Notes: generated by a model from the letters alone, not told the origin. A stretch of 64,000 nucleotides of DNA from Simmondsia chinensis (GCA_018398585.1 JAGTTD010000011.1:15677346-15741345), one strand, 5' to 3'; counted from the first letter of the stretch, positions 31,900-43,732 are shown. A program made the numbers and translations.

Positions 31900-34136
31900 T
31901 GTGGGGAAAAAATTAAATTTTGTTGGAAAAATAAACTTTGATGCCGATCGCTTGGTTCACAGTTCTGAACTATGGTCATAACCAAAGGCACATATTAGAG
32001 CACTTAGAGTAGGAGACTCTTCTCTTTACCTAAGCCCCCTGTCGGAGAGTCACGCTTCGTGACACCTCACGTGCTAGAGCTCCCGGGAATATGGTTATCT
32101 TTATAAATCCCTTTGCTCTAACACTAGTTGTTAGGACGAATTTCAAAAATTCTCCCTGAAATCTACACAGCGGAACAGGTTTAGAATTCATAATTCTAAA
32201 CTTAGGGTTGATTTAAAATTTCTAATTTTAAATCTACATATTTAAATTCATAATTTAAATCCACAAATCTAAATTCTTAATTTATATCTACAAGCCTTTT
32301 ACTCTAATACATTCATAAGAATACATAAGCTTAAACAGGCATAATAACGAATGCTGCAAATAAATAGAAAAGCGAAAACTAAAAGAAGGAAGGAAGAACA
32401 TACCTGGATTTGCTCCAATAATAAAGAATACCAAAAAAATCGAGACTTCTACGCAATAACCTTAAACTGCCTAGGGGGTCGGCTCTGAAAAATATTAAAC
32501 TGAGGAAAGAAAATTTTCAACGGAAATTTTTCTCTCCAATTAGGTCTCCGAAACAATTTCAGAAACCCAAAATAATTTATTTCAATTGAATACCAAACCT
32601 CTAGAATAGGTATCTCTATTTATAGTGGGCTACCGGAGCAAAAATTAGCCAAAAATCGATGTGGGATTCGCTGGAATCAAAATCAATTAAAAAATACAAA
32701 ACGCGTCGTATAATGGAAAAACAAAAGCGAAACGCAGTGTTTTATCCAGTTAAAATTGTGCCTTTATTTTGTACTGAGCGTGACACATGGCGGGCCGCGA
32801 TTGGCCCTCCCGTGCTCACTCGAATGGGCCTAGGGCCAGCCGCACGCTATTTGGTTGATCTGTGAGCAAACGGATTGACCCCGGTGCACGCAATTTTTCC
32901 TTCTTTTTCTTTTTTTTGCTTCATTTCCAACATTTAAAAATTCACCTTATAAATTTTAATTTCTAAAAATTATTTTATTATATAATTTTCAAGTTTTATT
33001 CATCTCATGAAGAATGTTTGGCAAAATTAATTTACTCATCTCATGGATAAATAGTTCATCTCATGAATTTTTTTAATATTTTTCCTATGGCAATAAATAC
33101 AGAGGCTTGCGCAGGGACCTCAGGGATAATTTAAATCTAGCTCCAAATGGGTTAAATTAATCATCTCATGAAATAATTTTATTACCATTTAATGAGACTT
33201 AATTCTACTAAATAAATCTCACTGCACTCTAGACTTAAGCCATTTATTTGATATCTCCCTAATAGACTGTATTGATGACAACAACTCCTCCAATAGATGT
33301 CCATGACAGAAGATAAATATAACTACTACCATTATCCTTCTCACAGCGTTTCCATTAGTTACCGACTCGCCCTTCACTTAATAATTCATTTATACTTGAA
33401 CATATTCACTGTATAAATTCCAAATGTCAAACACTGGGAATACTTTGGCGCCAAAGTTTTTGAACTATTCAAATATTTGTGAATCAACTAAGGGGACATC
33501 TGTATCTCATACGAGACTGTAGATTCCCCGTTAAATACCTGATCCTTGTCGCACTGTATGCCGCTACCCAATGTACGTGGGAATTCAGTCGTGCATTTAG
33601 ACCTTACTTATAGTACACAAAAGTAACTAACGCTCCATGCATAAGTCCAAAATACCCTTAGGATTTAGAGTCATTGTTCAAAGAGTATAACTTGAATCAC
33701 TCATCTTGGATAGTAGTTGAGAAATAAGTAATCTACATGGTGCAACTCAATATGTCAATCTTATTAAACCCACCAACCCAACACTTTTGGATCTCCATCC
33801 ACATGACCAAGACAAGTCATCTAAAGTGTCATGTTATAGTCTTAGCATACAAGTGGTCCAAACTTGTCTTCGACTACGAGCCTTTCAAACAACAATCTAT
33901 ACCATTTGTTCTAAGTCTATCTGTGGTTTAATCTAATAAACCACTTAGAACAAACATGTAAATTGTAGTCTAAGGGTCACACCTATCTCATGGATGTCTC
34001 CCAAAAGAAAATCACATGCAGCATAAATGCTCGCTTACAAAAATTTAACTAGGAAACGACTGGGACTTCAATTTTATTTATTAATTAAAATGATATATCC
34101 AGAATAGACCTGGATTTCAGGACACTATTCCTAGCA
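31900..34136 (-). mobile_element. 3' LTR of D (full length)
   Basis: On the plus strand it starts TGTGGGGAAAAAATT and ends ATTCCTAGCA, about 2237 bp; in element sense it begins TGCTAGGAATAGTGTCC, the same start as E. The PPT is just right of it (plus-strand ATCTCCCAC at 34137-34145). A reverse TATA box lies at 32616-32625. Small frames inside it recur in the right LTR and are not genes. Confidence 0.87.
32616..32625 (-). promoter_or_regulatory. TATA box in D 3' LTR
   Basis: Minus-strand CTATAAATAG, repeated in the other LTR at 39135-39144, is the likely core promoter of this copia family. Confidence 0.55.
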
Positions 34137-35420
34137 ATCTCCCACTTGTCCTAAATCCAATTTATGACAAATTTCATACTCACCCCTTTTAAGTTTGCAG
34201 GTCTACTGAGCCTAACCCTTAGTGAGCTCAATTACTCTATTCTGAAGTTAGCAATACAATACTGCTTGACATTCCTCTCACTAATGGCTCCCACTCCAAG
34301 GGTAAAGACATGTTTAGACGTCGAACGTCTATCATTTTAATCTGATTGGAAGTCTTAAATCAGTATAGCCAACTAGAACCAGCTCGTCACTTTGAAAGAT
34401 CAGCATATAATCTCTAGTTCTTCTCAAGAACTAGAGAAAACGCTTCACTACCACCTAGTCCATCGGACCTGGGTTAGACTGACATCTGCTTACTATACCA
34501 CAACATAGCAGACATCAAGTCTAGTTTGCAACATGGCATACCTGAGGCCTCCCACTGCCAAAGCATATGGAATATTCCTCAATTGCTCCTCCACTTGAGG
34601 TCTCTTAGAACACTACTCAAAAGAAAGAGGGACTCCATGCTATACCTTGACAAGGTCTTGTCAATACAAGTGGCTGGAGAGGGACCCTAACATCCTACTC
34701 TTATGACCTCGTAAAAGCTTAATCCCAAGAGTAGAGCTAGCTTCTCCTATGTCCTTCATATCAAGCTATCCTAATGACCAAACCTTTACAGCTAATGACA
34801 CCCCTTACATCATTCTCAATGAGTAGTATATTGTTCACATACAATACCAAGAAAATCACTGCTTTCTCTTAATGACGTTTGTACACACATGGTTCATTTA
34901 ACCAATTGCACAAAACTATAAGAATTAATTGCTTCATTATAGCTAAAAGGATCAGATTCAATGCCACGGTCAACCACTAAGGCTCTCGCTATGAATCTGT
35001 CAGGTGTCCTGACAATCCTCCCACTATACCTAGGCTCTCGTGTACCTGGAACATTCTTGTTCCTATGCATCCACTATGTCTTGAGTTGTGTCTAGCTGTT
35101 CAAAATTAGTGTCATTTTCTTTTAATTCTTATAAAACTATTTTGGTTTTTATTTTTGTAGTTTACTTGCAAAAATCCTTCTCTAAGTATTTTGCATGTTC
35201 ATTTACGAAAACCTTTTGATCAAAAGAACAGCAGAAAAGGCCATCCTTGTTTCTTTTATCTGCAACACCATTCTGCTGCGGTGTACTCAGAGCAGAAAGC
35301 TGAGATCTTATCTCATTTGCAGTTAGGAAATCTAGAAAATCACTCGAAAAATATTCACCACCTCGATCTGATCGAAGTGACTTAACCTATTTACCTAATA
35401 GCTTTTAAACTTCAACTTTC
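34137..35420 (-). pseudogene. pol: Copia reverse transcriptase/RNase H remnants (D)
   Basis: Blocks parallel to E can be read with many breaks: integrase end STPQQNGVA joined straight to DQKVF, EPRYSGRIVRTPDRF, then NEAINSYSFVQLV, LVLYVNNILLI, GIKLLRGHKSRML and the RNase H region. The catalytic YVDD reads YVNN, both Asp changed. Compared with E, about 0.4 kb of the N-terminal reverse transcriptase is missing. Nothing here could be functional. Confidence 0.72.
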
Positions 35421-36530
35421 TACTCTTTGAATTTTTCAAAAGATGTCCGACTTATGTCTCATTAGGCAAACATATCCATACCTTAAGTAATCATCACTAA
35501 ATGTGATTAAGTACTCATACCCACCTCTTGCCAAAACATGCATTGATCCACATACATCTATGTGAACCAGCTCAAGTAAGTCACCAAAACTGTTGCCTCT
35601 ACTCTTAAAGACAGACTTGGTCATATTTATTTCTATGCAGGATTCGCAGACAGGTAATGATCTCAAGTCCAAAGCCTCTATGAGTCCATCATTTACTAGT
35701 CATTGGATCCTATTCGAATTGGTGTGACCTAAACATTGATGCGAGGTGTAGGCATTATCACTTTCAGGGTGTTTTCCTTTAGAAGATTGAACAAGTGAAA
35801 TTATGTTAGATTCATTTAAACAATTACCAGAGTTTTGATAAGAAAATAACATAAATAAATAATTTATTCATGTACATGTGCAAATAAATAATTTATTTCC
35901 CATATTAAAATTTTCATTATCAAAATCAACTGAATAACAATTATCCATTAACCGAAATACAGAAATCAAATTCCTGTATAATGAAGGTTTAAATAATCAA
36001 TCCTTTAAAAAAAAACTCTATCACTAAAGTCTAAGCTAACATCTCCTACACTCAAGACTACTATTTGTGTATTGTCTTTGACCATTAGCTATAACACCCA
36101 TCGTGTAGCCTTTAGCCTAGCCTGAGCTCCTGTAACATATTATAGATATGATCAGTTAAACCTGAGTCCACCCATCAAGAACCTAGTGGACTCTTAATTG
36201 CGTATGACTCAACGAAGTGAGATATCAGCGTATCTCCAGCAGATGGCTTAGCAGTCTTTGTCAGAAGAGTAGCTATGTACTTAGTGTAGTTTCTCTTCTA
36301 GTGCTCTAGTTCTCTTGCAAAAGAAACACTTTTCTTTTGCTGACTTTTTATGGACTTGGTTGCTATAATAGCAACCTTGCCCTTTCCTTCCTTTCTAATA
36401 GGTCCCTTGTGAGTAATGAGTAAGTCTAACTTATTTTTCAAGGCAAAGTGATTTGGTCCAGTGAGTACATTTTGTATTCGAAAACAAGTGAAGGTCGCCA
36501 GCCGTATCCATGTCAAAAATACTATAAATG
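35421..36530 (-). pseudogene. int: Copia gag and integrase remnants (D)
   Basis: At 36298-36516 the reading resembles the gag start of E (NVLTGPNHFALKNKLDLLITHKGP) then becomes unrelated, so most of gag is deleted. At 35436-35672 lie the end of the GAG-pre-integrase/zinc region (DLRSLPVCESCIEINMTKS) and the integrase start (LLELVHIDVCGSMHVLARGGYEY, first catalytic Asp kept). Upstream blocks with CLNESN and HQCLGHTNSNRIQ are visible in the same orientation near 35700-35820. Confidence 0.7.
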
Positions 36531-36539
36531 CAAACGTTT

Positions 36540-38392
36540 ATGTAACTATCTAAAAAGAGACATGTATAATGCAGTGATACATATTCTTTCAATTTAACAT
36601 AAACAATAAGTCAGATATCTACCAAACTGTACTATCATGCGTACAATGATGACCCAAACACACCACTCCTTACTCCCCGACAGTGGGGTAGCACGAAGCT
36701 AGTTCAGGTGAGAACTATTCTCAATTAATATGTTTTATTGTAACTCTTACTAAACATGATTAACTTACCACTTTACCTTAGTCTCTAACATAACACAACA
36801 GAGCTCCTCGGGGAGGCTAATGCATCACGCTAGTGAAGTGTAAACCAGTACCTAAACCTCCATACAAATACACGTAATACTCCATGGCAGCGTGGTCGCA
36901 TCGCTTCTTTGCACTTTGGTTTATCCCAATAGAAGTCTAACCCTGTAATCTGCAAACCGACATCCTCCTTAGGGAGGTCTGTTGATCTACCATACTGCTA
37001 GGCCAGTAATAGAGACCGTGAGGTTACAACAATTGAAACCTCACTCCCACTTGATTTTTATAACTAGTGGTTTTTAATTAACTTTCATTTGCAACCTGGA
37101 TTATCTCATAACCCCCTTTAGAATCTCATTCTAAAAATTAACCATAATCAACTAATTAATTTATTTAAAATATTATTGTTTTACAATATAGATTATCTCA
37201 TAATCTAACTTTAGAATCTCATTCTAAATTTAATCAATAAAAATAATTAATTAATTTTGATATGAAAAAGTATTATAATATTATTTAGATTATCTAATAA
37301 TCTACTTTTAGAATCTCATTCTAAAACTCAATCAATTAATCGAAATTAATTTTTAATTCAAAATAATTTCATAATATAGATTATCTCATAATCTATTTTT
37401 AGAATCCAATTCTAAAACTAATTAATTAAAAAAAATCAATTTCATTTGAAAACAGTAGCGATTTAGAACTTAGACTATCCCATAGTCTTATTTAGATTCT
37501 AAAATTAAATAAGCTTCGACTATCTAATAGTCTATTTGGAATCTTATTCTAAAATTTAATTAATAAAATTCAACTTTTATTTTTATAAAAAAATAAAGTT
37601 AACTTAGACTATCGTATAGTTTATTTCAGAATCTTATTCTAAAATAATTTACTATAAATTTTATTTAAAATAATATTGATTCACAACTAAGATTATTTTC
37701 GAATCTAATTTAGAATCTCAATCTAAAAGGAAATTAATTAATAAAATAATTAATTTATAAATATTATATAAATTAGTACTGAGGTCTTCACATCCCGAAA
37801 AATAAAATAATAATAAAAAATTTTTATTTATTTTTATTGCTAACGTCAGCTGTCAAACGTCAGTAGTAATTGCTAACGCCAGCATGACGTCAGCATCTAC
37901 GGGCAAAATTTTATTCTATTTTTTTTTCAATTTTTGAATTAAAATAATTTAATTTAAAGTAAATAATTAAATCTAATCTCATTCGGTTAATTTTATCCAA
38001 TTTCATCATCTAATCTCATTAGATTAATCATATCTGATTTTATAAATCTTAACCAATCAATCATTATCTTATAATAAAGATCATGTATTCAAAACTTGTA
38101 GGTGGTTAGATCCGAATTAACGATTAATTCCTTAATGAATTAAACAATTTAAACCGTTACTTTAAACAACCTAGTTAATTATGAACTCCTTTAAAGATTT
38201 AACAATTTAAATCGATACAATAAAAGAAACAATCTAATTCGCAATTAATGCTTCAATGATTTAAACAATTTAAATCGCTAATTCAAACAAACTTCCATTT
38301 TTAATAAAATCACTATTTTATTAAATCGTAAATCTATTTATTTCGGTATTATTATACCTATTTATGTATATTATGAATGTAAACAAAGACTA
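36540..38392 (-). other. Leader region of D
   Basis: Non-coding, very AT-rich. The part near 36640-37070 matches the E leader (for example the GATGCGACCACGCTGCCATG-like block and the TCCCTAAGGAGG-type block). 37080-37740 is a degenerate hairpin repeat array, described separately. No open frame of interest. Confidence 0.6.
37080..37740 (-). repeat. Degenerate tandem hairpin repeats in D leader
   Basis: About eight units of roughly 70-95 bp each contain the pair GATTATCTCATAATC and AGAATCTCATTCT or a variant (starting near 37100, 37190, 37285, 37378, 37465, 37508, 37607, 37690). Both cores are inverted repeats, so every unit can form two small stem-loops. In several units both arms change together (GATTAT/ATAATC versus GACTAT/ATAGTC). 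Confidence 0.7.
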
Positions 38393-38404
38393 GCTTTGAT
38401 ACCA
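38393..38404 (-). other. Primer-binding site of D
   Basis: Minus-strand TGGTATCAAAGC, one mismatch from the initiator tRNA-Met site, two bases from the LTR at 38407. Confidence 0.8.
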
Positions 38405-38406
38405 AT

Positions 38407-39347
38407 TGTTGCGAAAAAAGTAAATTTTGTTGGAAAAATAAACTCTGGTGCCAATCGTTGGGTTCACAGTTCTGAACTATGGTCACAACAGAAGGCACCT
38501 ATTAGAGCACTTAGAGTAGGAAACTCTTCTCTTTACTTAAGCCCGCGGTCGAAGAGTCACGCTTCGTGACACCTCATGTGTGAGAGCTCCCGGGAATAGG
38601 GTTATCTCTATAAATCCCTTTGCTCTAATACCGATTGTTAGGACGAATTTCAAAAATTCTCCCTGAAATTTACGCTGCGGAACGGGTTTAATATTCATAA
38701 TTCTAAACCTAGTGTTGATTAAAAATTTCTAATTTTAAATCTACAGATTTAAATTCATAATTTAAATCTACAAATCTAAATTCTTAATTTAGATCTACAG
38801 GCCTTTTACTCTAATATATTCATAACAATACATAAGCTTAAACAGGCATAATAACGAATACTGTAAATAAATAGAAAAGCGAAAACTAAAAGAAGAAGGA
38901 AAGAAGAACATACCTGAAATTGCTCCAATAATAAAGAATACCAAGAAAATGGAGACCCCGCGATCTTCTACTCAATGACCACAAACTGGCCAAAGGGTGG
39001 GCTCCGAAAAATATTAAATTGAGGAAAGAAAATTTTCAACGGAAATTTTTCTCTCCAATTAGGTCTCCGAAATAATTTCAGAAACCCAAAATAATTTATT
39101 TCAATTGAATACCAAACCTCTAGAATAGGTATCTCTATTTATAGTAGGCTACCGGAGCAAAAAATTAGCCAAAAATTGATGTGGGATTCGCTGGAATCAA
39201 AATCAATTAAAAAATACAAAACGCATCGTATAATAGAAAAACAAAAGCGAAACGCAGTGTTTTATCCAGTTAAAATTGCGCCTTTATTTTGTACTGAGCG
39301 TGACACATGGCCGGCCGCGATTGGCCCTCCCGTGCTCACGCGAATGG
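38407..39347 (-). mobile_element. 5' LTR of D, truncated
   Basis: Matches 31900-32827 of the other LTR and stops within AATGG at 39343-39347, after which C integrase resumes. About 1.3 kb (the U3 half) is missing. TATA box at 39135-39144. Confidence 0.85.
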
Positions 39348-39800
39348 ATTGTGGTAATCCATGAAGCCTATAGATGTTATCAAGGAACACTTTTGCAAGC
39401 TTCTCTACTGTCACAGGTCTAGCCAATGCAGCAAAGTGACTGAACTTAGTGAATCGATCCACCACTACCCAAATAACTTCCTTACCCTCTGATTTTGGCA
39501 AGCCTTCAATAAAATCTATGCATATGTTCTGCCAAGCACCATCCGATAGAGGTTGGAGAAGTCCCTGATACCTGTGATCACCAGCCTTCGTTTACTGACA
39601 AGTCTCATAATCATAAATTCCTTTACTTCCTTCTTCATACCAGTCCAACTGAAGTAAGCTTTGAGCCTCTAATAAGTACCATCAATACCTGAATGGCCTC
39701 CCCAAGCTGAATCATGGGAAGCACTGATTATTTATTGTCTTAGATCGGTAGAGGATCCAATATACAATTTCCTCTTCAGTCTGATGATTCCCTTGGCAAC
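39348..39800 (-). pseudogene. int: Gypsy integrase N-terminal half (C, 5' piece)
   Basis: Reads, in broken frames, HDSAWGGHSGIDGTY (zinc-binding His residues), then VIWVVVDRFTKFSHFAALARPV and NIYRLHGLPQSI, ending at the D junction just before the second catalytic Asp. The cysteine pair and the first catalytic Asp region are shifted out of frame. The other half is at 31060-31899. Confidence 0.8.
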
Positions 39801-39908
39801 AGATACTTCTGCCTCAGGAGTAATGCTGCTTGGTCTATTGATGCTAAAAGCAGCTATACACGCTTGTGCAAAATTGTTATTCTCATAGGACTTGTATACT
39901 TCCTCAAT

Positions 39909-41400
39909 CTAGGCGCGAAGAATCACCGATACAACTCTATAATAACCTTGCTCAGCTTCTTCCAATCTTGGAGATATAGCATCAGCTGCTTGGTTCTCTT
40001 TCCCCTTCTTATACTCAATAGCATAATCAAGTCCTAACATCTTCATCAAGCCCTTCTTCTGAATTCGTGTAACAATCCTCTGCTCAAGCAGGTACTTCAA
40101 GCTTTGATGGTCTATCCTAATGATAAAGTGATGGCCATCCAAGTAGTGTCTCCACTTATCAACTGCTAGAAGAATTGCAAGATACTCCTTCTCATATGAG
40201 GACAACTCTTGGTGCTTAGGACTTAAGGCTTAGCTAAGGTATGCTATTGGCCTTCCATTCTGAGATAATACAGCTCCAATCCCACTCTCACAAGCATCTA
40301 TTTCTAAAACCAAATTTGGCATTGCCAAAACAGTTGATGCACACATAGTTGCTTTTAAGGTTTCAAATGCCTCCTGAGCCATATCAGACCACTTGAATGC
40401 ATCCTTCTTCAATAGATCAATTAGAGGCTTGGCAATTTCTCTATAACTAGCTACAAACTTCCTATAGTAACTAGTTAATCCCAGGAATCCTCGCAACTGC
40501 TTCAATGTAACAGGAATTGGCCATTCTTTCATTGCCTGAACTTTGGAAGGATCAGTACAAACCCCCCCTATGAGAGATCACATGACCTAAGTACTTAAGT
40601 TGAGTCTGAGCAAAAGAGCACTTAGTCAATTTAGCAAACAACTTGTGAAATGCGCATCACCAAGAACACTTCCCTCAAATGCGTCAAGTGCTCTTCCATG
40701 GTAGGACTGTAAATCAAGATATCATCAAAGAATGCCAACACAAATTTCCCCAGTAACGGCTGAAGACATCATTCATCACTGCCTAAAAAGTAGCTGGAGC
40801 ATTAGTTAAGCCAAAAGGCATAAACACGAACTCATAATGCCAATGGTGAGTTCTAAAGGCAGTCTTGTAAACATCTTACTCCATCACCCTGATTTAATGA
40901 TAGCCTTGCCTCAAATCAAGCTTGGAAAATAAGCCTGCACCATGTAACTCATCAAACAAGTCATCAATGATAGGAATTGGAAATTTATCCTTGACTGTAA
41001 GGGAGTTAAGCTGCCTATAGTCAATGCACATTCTAGCCGAGCCATCTTTCTTCTTAACCAATATCACAGGAGAAGCAAAAGGGCTGTGGCTTTGTCAAAT
41101 GAAGCAAGTCTTGAGTAAGTCATCCACCTGCTTTTCAATCTCTGTCTTTTGTGAATGAGGGTACTTATAGGGCCTTAACTTCACTGGTTCTGAGTTAGGC
41201 TTGAGAAGAATTGCATGATCCAGGTTCCTCTTGGGAGGTAAAGTCTTTGGCTGTTCAAATAGATCCCCAAACTCATCAATCAATGCCTGCACCTTAGGAT
41301 GAGATGGCTCTTCCAAATCAGTATGTGAGATTGCAAATAACTGTCCAACCCACTGATAAGCACCCATCCTAAATCCACCTTCTAAGCTCTTGCCCTCCAA
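39909..41400 (-). pseudogene. pol: Gypsy reverse transcriptase and RNase H (C)
   Basis: Blocks: [57 protein letters not shown], the MPFGLTNAP block, AFFDDILIYS (catalytic Asp pair kept), [18 protein letters not shown], then RNase H with VLEIDACESGIGAVL, YEKEYLAILLAVDKWRHYL, FIIRIDHQSLKYLLEQ (usual KTDHQS is RIDHQS) and ENQAADAISPR. A short deletion removes part of the PNF.EEF block near 40310, and single-base shifts occur near 40570, 40650 and 40760. Confidence 0.83.
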
Positions 41401-41479
41401 CAGCTACAATTGGGCTTGTTCAACCATGCCTTGCAATGTTACAGTAGATCCTTGCCTTTTAAAAGTCACTGTCAACTTG

Positions 41480-41942
41480 GCAAAATCAAAGATCACTGGA
41501 ATGAAAGATTTCATCCAATCCACACCAAGAACCATATCATAACCTCCCAATGGCAAGATCTGAAGTCATACTCAAACTTGTGACCTTGCATAGACCATTG
41601 GAATCCTTAGCATTTGGTCTGAGTAAGAATGGAATTCCCATCAGCCACTGTCATAGCTAATGGTTGTGTCTTAATCATATCCTACCCAACCTTTCTCACC
41701 ACCCTTGGATCAATGAAGCAGTGAGTACTGTCACTGTCAATCAAAACAATAATGGCCTTCTTGCCAACTTGCCCTTTGATCCTAATGGTGTTATGAGCCC
41801 CATTTCCTGTCAAGGCTTTCATAGAGATCTCAATCTCATCTTTAAGAAGCTCCTCTTGAGATTCATGATCAGAACCATCCAACTCAGCCTCTGTTTCATC
41901 CTCTTCAGATTGATCATCAGCATCAACTCCTCTTACTATCAT
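41480..41942 (-). pseudogene. pr: Gypsy protease (C), altered active site
   Basis: EISMKALTGNGAHNTIRIKG leads to IVLIDSDSTHCFIDPRVV: the retropepsin motif Asp-Ser-Gly has become Asp-Ser-Asp. Later blocks (VADGNSILTQ, GGYDMVLGVDWM) are shifted near 41560 and 41685. The acidic linker DDQSEEDETEAEL precedes it. Confidence 0.8.
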
Positions 41943-43113
41943 GAGGAACTCAGGATTGCACTTGTGACCAAATTGATAAGGCTGATTGCATTTAAAACAT
42001 AGTCTTTGAGCCTTCTTCTCAACAGAATGAGTAGATTTATATCTAACAGATCCCTTTTGTTACTGATTAGAGCTTCCACCTCTGTACCTAGGCCCATCAT
42101 TTGATGCAAGAACCACAGCTTCAAACAGTTTAGCCTTTGTATAGGCTTTGGATAAGGTTCTAGGGCCAATTGCCTTGACAAGGTTCTTTATCTTTGGCCT
42201 TAAGCCACTTATGAAGCTAGATACATAATATGATTCAATTGCATGAGGATAAGCTGCGATCAGACTTGCTCTCAGGTTCTTAAATCTTGTCATGCACTCC
42301 TTCATAGATGTGATTTGCACTACTTTTAAATTTATAAACTATGTCACTTAAGTCCTCATCTCCATAACATTCACAAAGTTCTTCCACGAATTCAGCCCAA
42401 GATAATGAAGGATTACTCTCCAAAAGACTGTAAAGCCATACCTCATGATCTCCATGAAGATAAACAACTACTACTTCCACCTTCTCAACTTCTTCAATGT
42501 GATAGAAATGAAAGTATCGATCACATCTTTTGATCCACGATTGTGGTTGTTTTCCATCAAAAGGCTCAATTTGAATCCTTGGCTGCCTGTAACCACTGCT
42601 CTTATTACTGGCTGAAGCATCATTCGTTCTAGAATTCAGTTGTTGTATCTGATCTAGTGGACAATCAGATTGTCTAGGAGTCACACTTGCAACTCGAGAT
42701 TGTACTGGGTCAGGAGGTTGATCCTGTTGTCTAGCTGCCACACTAGCTGCCTGAGGTTGCACATGAGCCTATTGTCCAGCTGCCACACTGGCTGCCTGAG
42801 GTTGAACCTATTGGCTCGCAGCTAACAAAACTCCAAAACCTGAAGATGCATTAAATATAATGATCTGAGTCCGCAGTTCAACAAACCTTTCCTCAAACTG
42901 CTGTGATTGCTGAATTATTCGATCAACATTCTTTTGATCCTACTCTAACTATAATTTCTGCACTCAAGTGAACATTTCCTCCATTCGATTGCTAAATTGA
43001 TCAGCTGTAACAAACTTAACTCCTGGTGCAACACTAGCACTAGCAACCGAAGCATATGTTGGATTTGTAGCAACATTTGCATTTCCTGATCGAGTTGTAA
43101 CACCACCAACCAT
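41943..43113 (-). pseudogene. gag: Gypsy gag (C)
   Basis: Starts MVGGVTTRSGNANV at 43113. The coiled-coil-like region carries several stops. A 45-bp in-frame duplication at 42731-42820 repeats VQPQAASVAA. The Retrotrans_gag core is at 42280-42700 (IEPFDGKQPQSWIKRCDRYF, HGDHEVWLYSLLESNPSLSWAEF), frameshifted near 42325, then MTRFKNLRASLIAAYP and YYVSSFISGLRPKIKN; the zinc knuckle CFKCNQ...GHKC lies near 41960-42000. Confidence 0.82.
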
Positions 43114-43180
43114 TTATTCTTGCTCCTTATACTTTGCTAGCTCCAATCAACCAAAAATTTGCTCGATCGGCAGCAACCTA

Positions 43181-43192
43181 GCTCTGATACCA
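43181..43192 (-). other. Primer-binding site of C
   Basis: Minus-strand TGGTATCAGAGC, exact initiator tRNA-Met type. Confidence 0.85.
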
Positions 43193-43194
43193 AT

Positions 43195-43645
43195 TGTTAA
43201 GCTTCAAGATCAATCTTGAAGTTAACCTAGTGGAAGTATATGATAGAAGAGAGGTTAGATAAGAAAAGAAGGGAAGGAGATGAGAAATTAGAGAGAGAGT
43301 TAGATGAGAGAGAGAATTAATATCAAAAGATATTTTGTATTTGATGGAGTGAGGATTACACTTGAAACATAGCTACTTACACTCAATCTAGATACATTGG
43401 ACTAAAAACAATCTAACCGACTTACACAATCAGCAGCCGCCACAATTGACTCAATCTAAGCACAACTTGACCATCAACCGACTTAACTAGATACAATAAG
43501 ATTTTGCATCAAAAGCAACTAACAACCAACATTCAAGAACATACATCAAAACACAACACTTCACTTAACAGCAATTAACCACAGTCTAGCAAAGCAAATC
43601 AGAACATATCAGCATCAACATAGAGCTATGAAGCAGATCATAACA
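43195..43645 (-). mobile_element. 5' LTR of C
   Basis: On the plus strand it runs from TGTTAAGCTTCAAG to CAGATCATAACA, 451 bp. U5 hairpin at 43196-43226: two 14-bp arms with one bulged base. Confidence 0.9.
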
Positions 43646-43732
43646 GAAGATACTCTACTCATTCTATAGTACTTGATACGACTTAGTGCACTTGCGAAAC
43701 AACCACCAAGCAACACAATAAGAATCAAGGAT

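Larger units (their letters stand above)
31900..39347 (-). mobile_element. D: copia element nested in C integrase
   Basis: Minus-strand order: truncated 5' LTR 38407-39347, PBS, long leader, gag and integrase remnants, joined reverse-transcriptase/RNase H remnants, PPT, full 3' LTR 31900-34136. The family is the same as E (LTR and pol blocks match). Relative to E there are at least two internal deletions, one after the STPQQ integrase block and one within reverse transcriptase. The right LTR end was lost together with the target duplication. Confidence 0.87.
30576..43645 (-). mobile_element. C: gypsy element inside the solo LTR, containing D
   Basis: LTRs are at 30576-31012 and 43195-43645. 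Flanks are GACGA (30571-30575) and GAAGA (43646-43650), a target duplication with one mutation. Removing copia D leaves about 5.6 kb with gag, protease, reverse transcriptase, RNase H, integrase and chromodomain-like tail in normal minus-strand order. The LTRs are close copies, the left one lacking about 14 bp of the GA-rich tract. The pol has many stops. Confidence 0.9.
29230..43727 (+). mobile_element. Solo LTR (about 1.4 kb) with AGGAT duplication, split by C
   Basis: The LTR starts TGATAAGTCAAATTT at 29230 and ends CAATAAGAATCA at 43727. The 5-bp AGGAT flanks it exactly (29225-29229 and 43728-43732), and Tat gag resumes on the other side. Removing element C leaves about 1.4 kb with no coding sequence. 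The 3' end has the CTCGTGGGACGATAC...GTGCACTTGC pattern common at the ends of large plant gypsy LTRs. A solo LTR arises by recombination between two LTRs. An A17 run lies at 29762. Confidence 0.85.

Noticed and set aside
32659..32865. Nearly identical small frames at 32659-32865 and 39176-39364
   Set aside because: They are the same part of the two LTRs of copia D, so duplication comes from the LTR pair, not from a conserved gene.
37080..37740. CRISPR-like array
   Set aside because: Repeats are degenerate, units vary in length, no unique spacers or cas genes, and the context is a plant copia leader.
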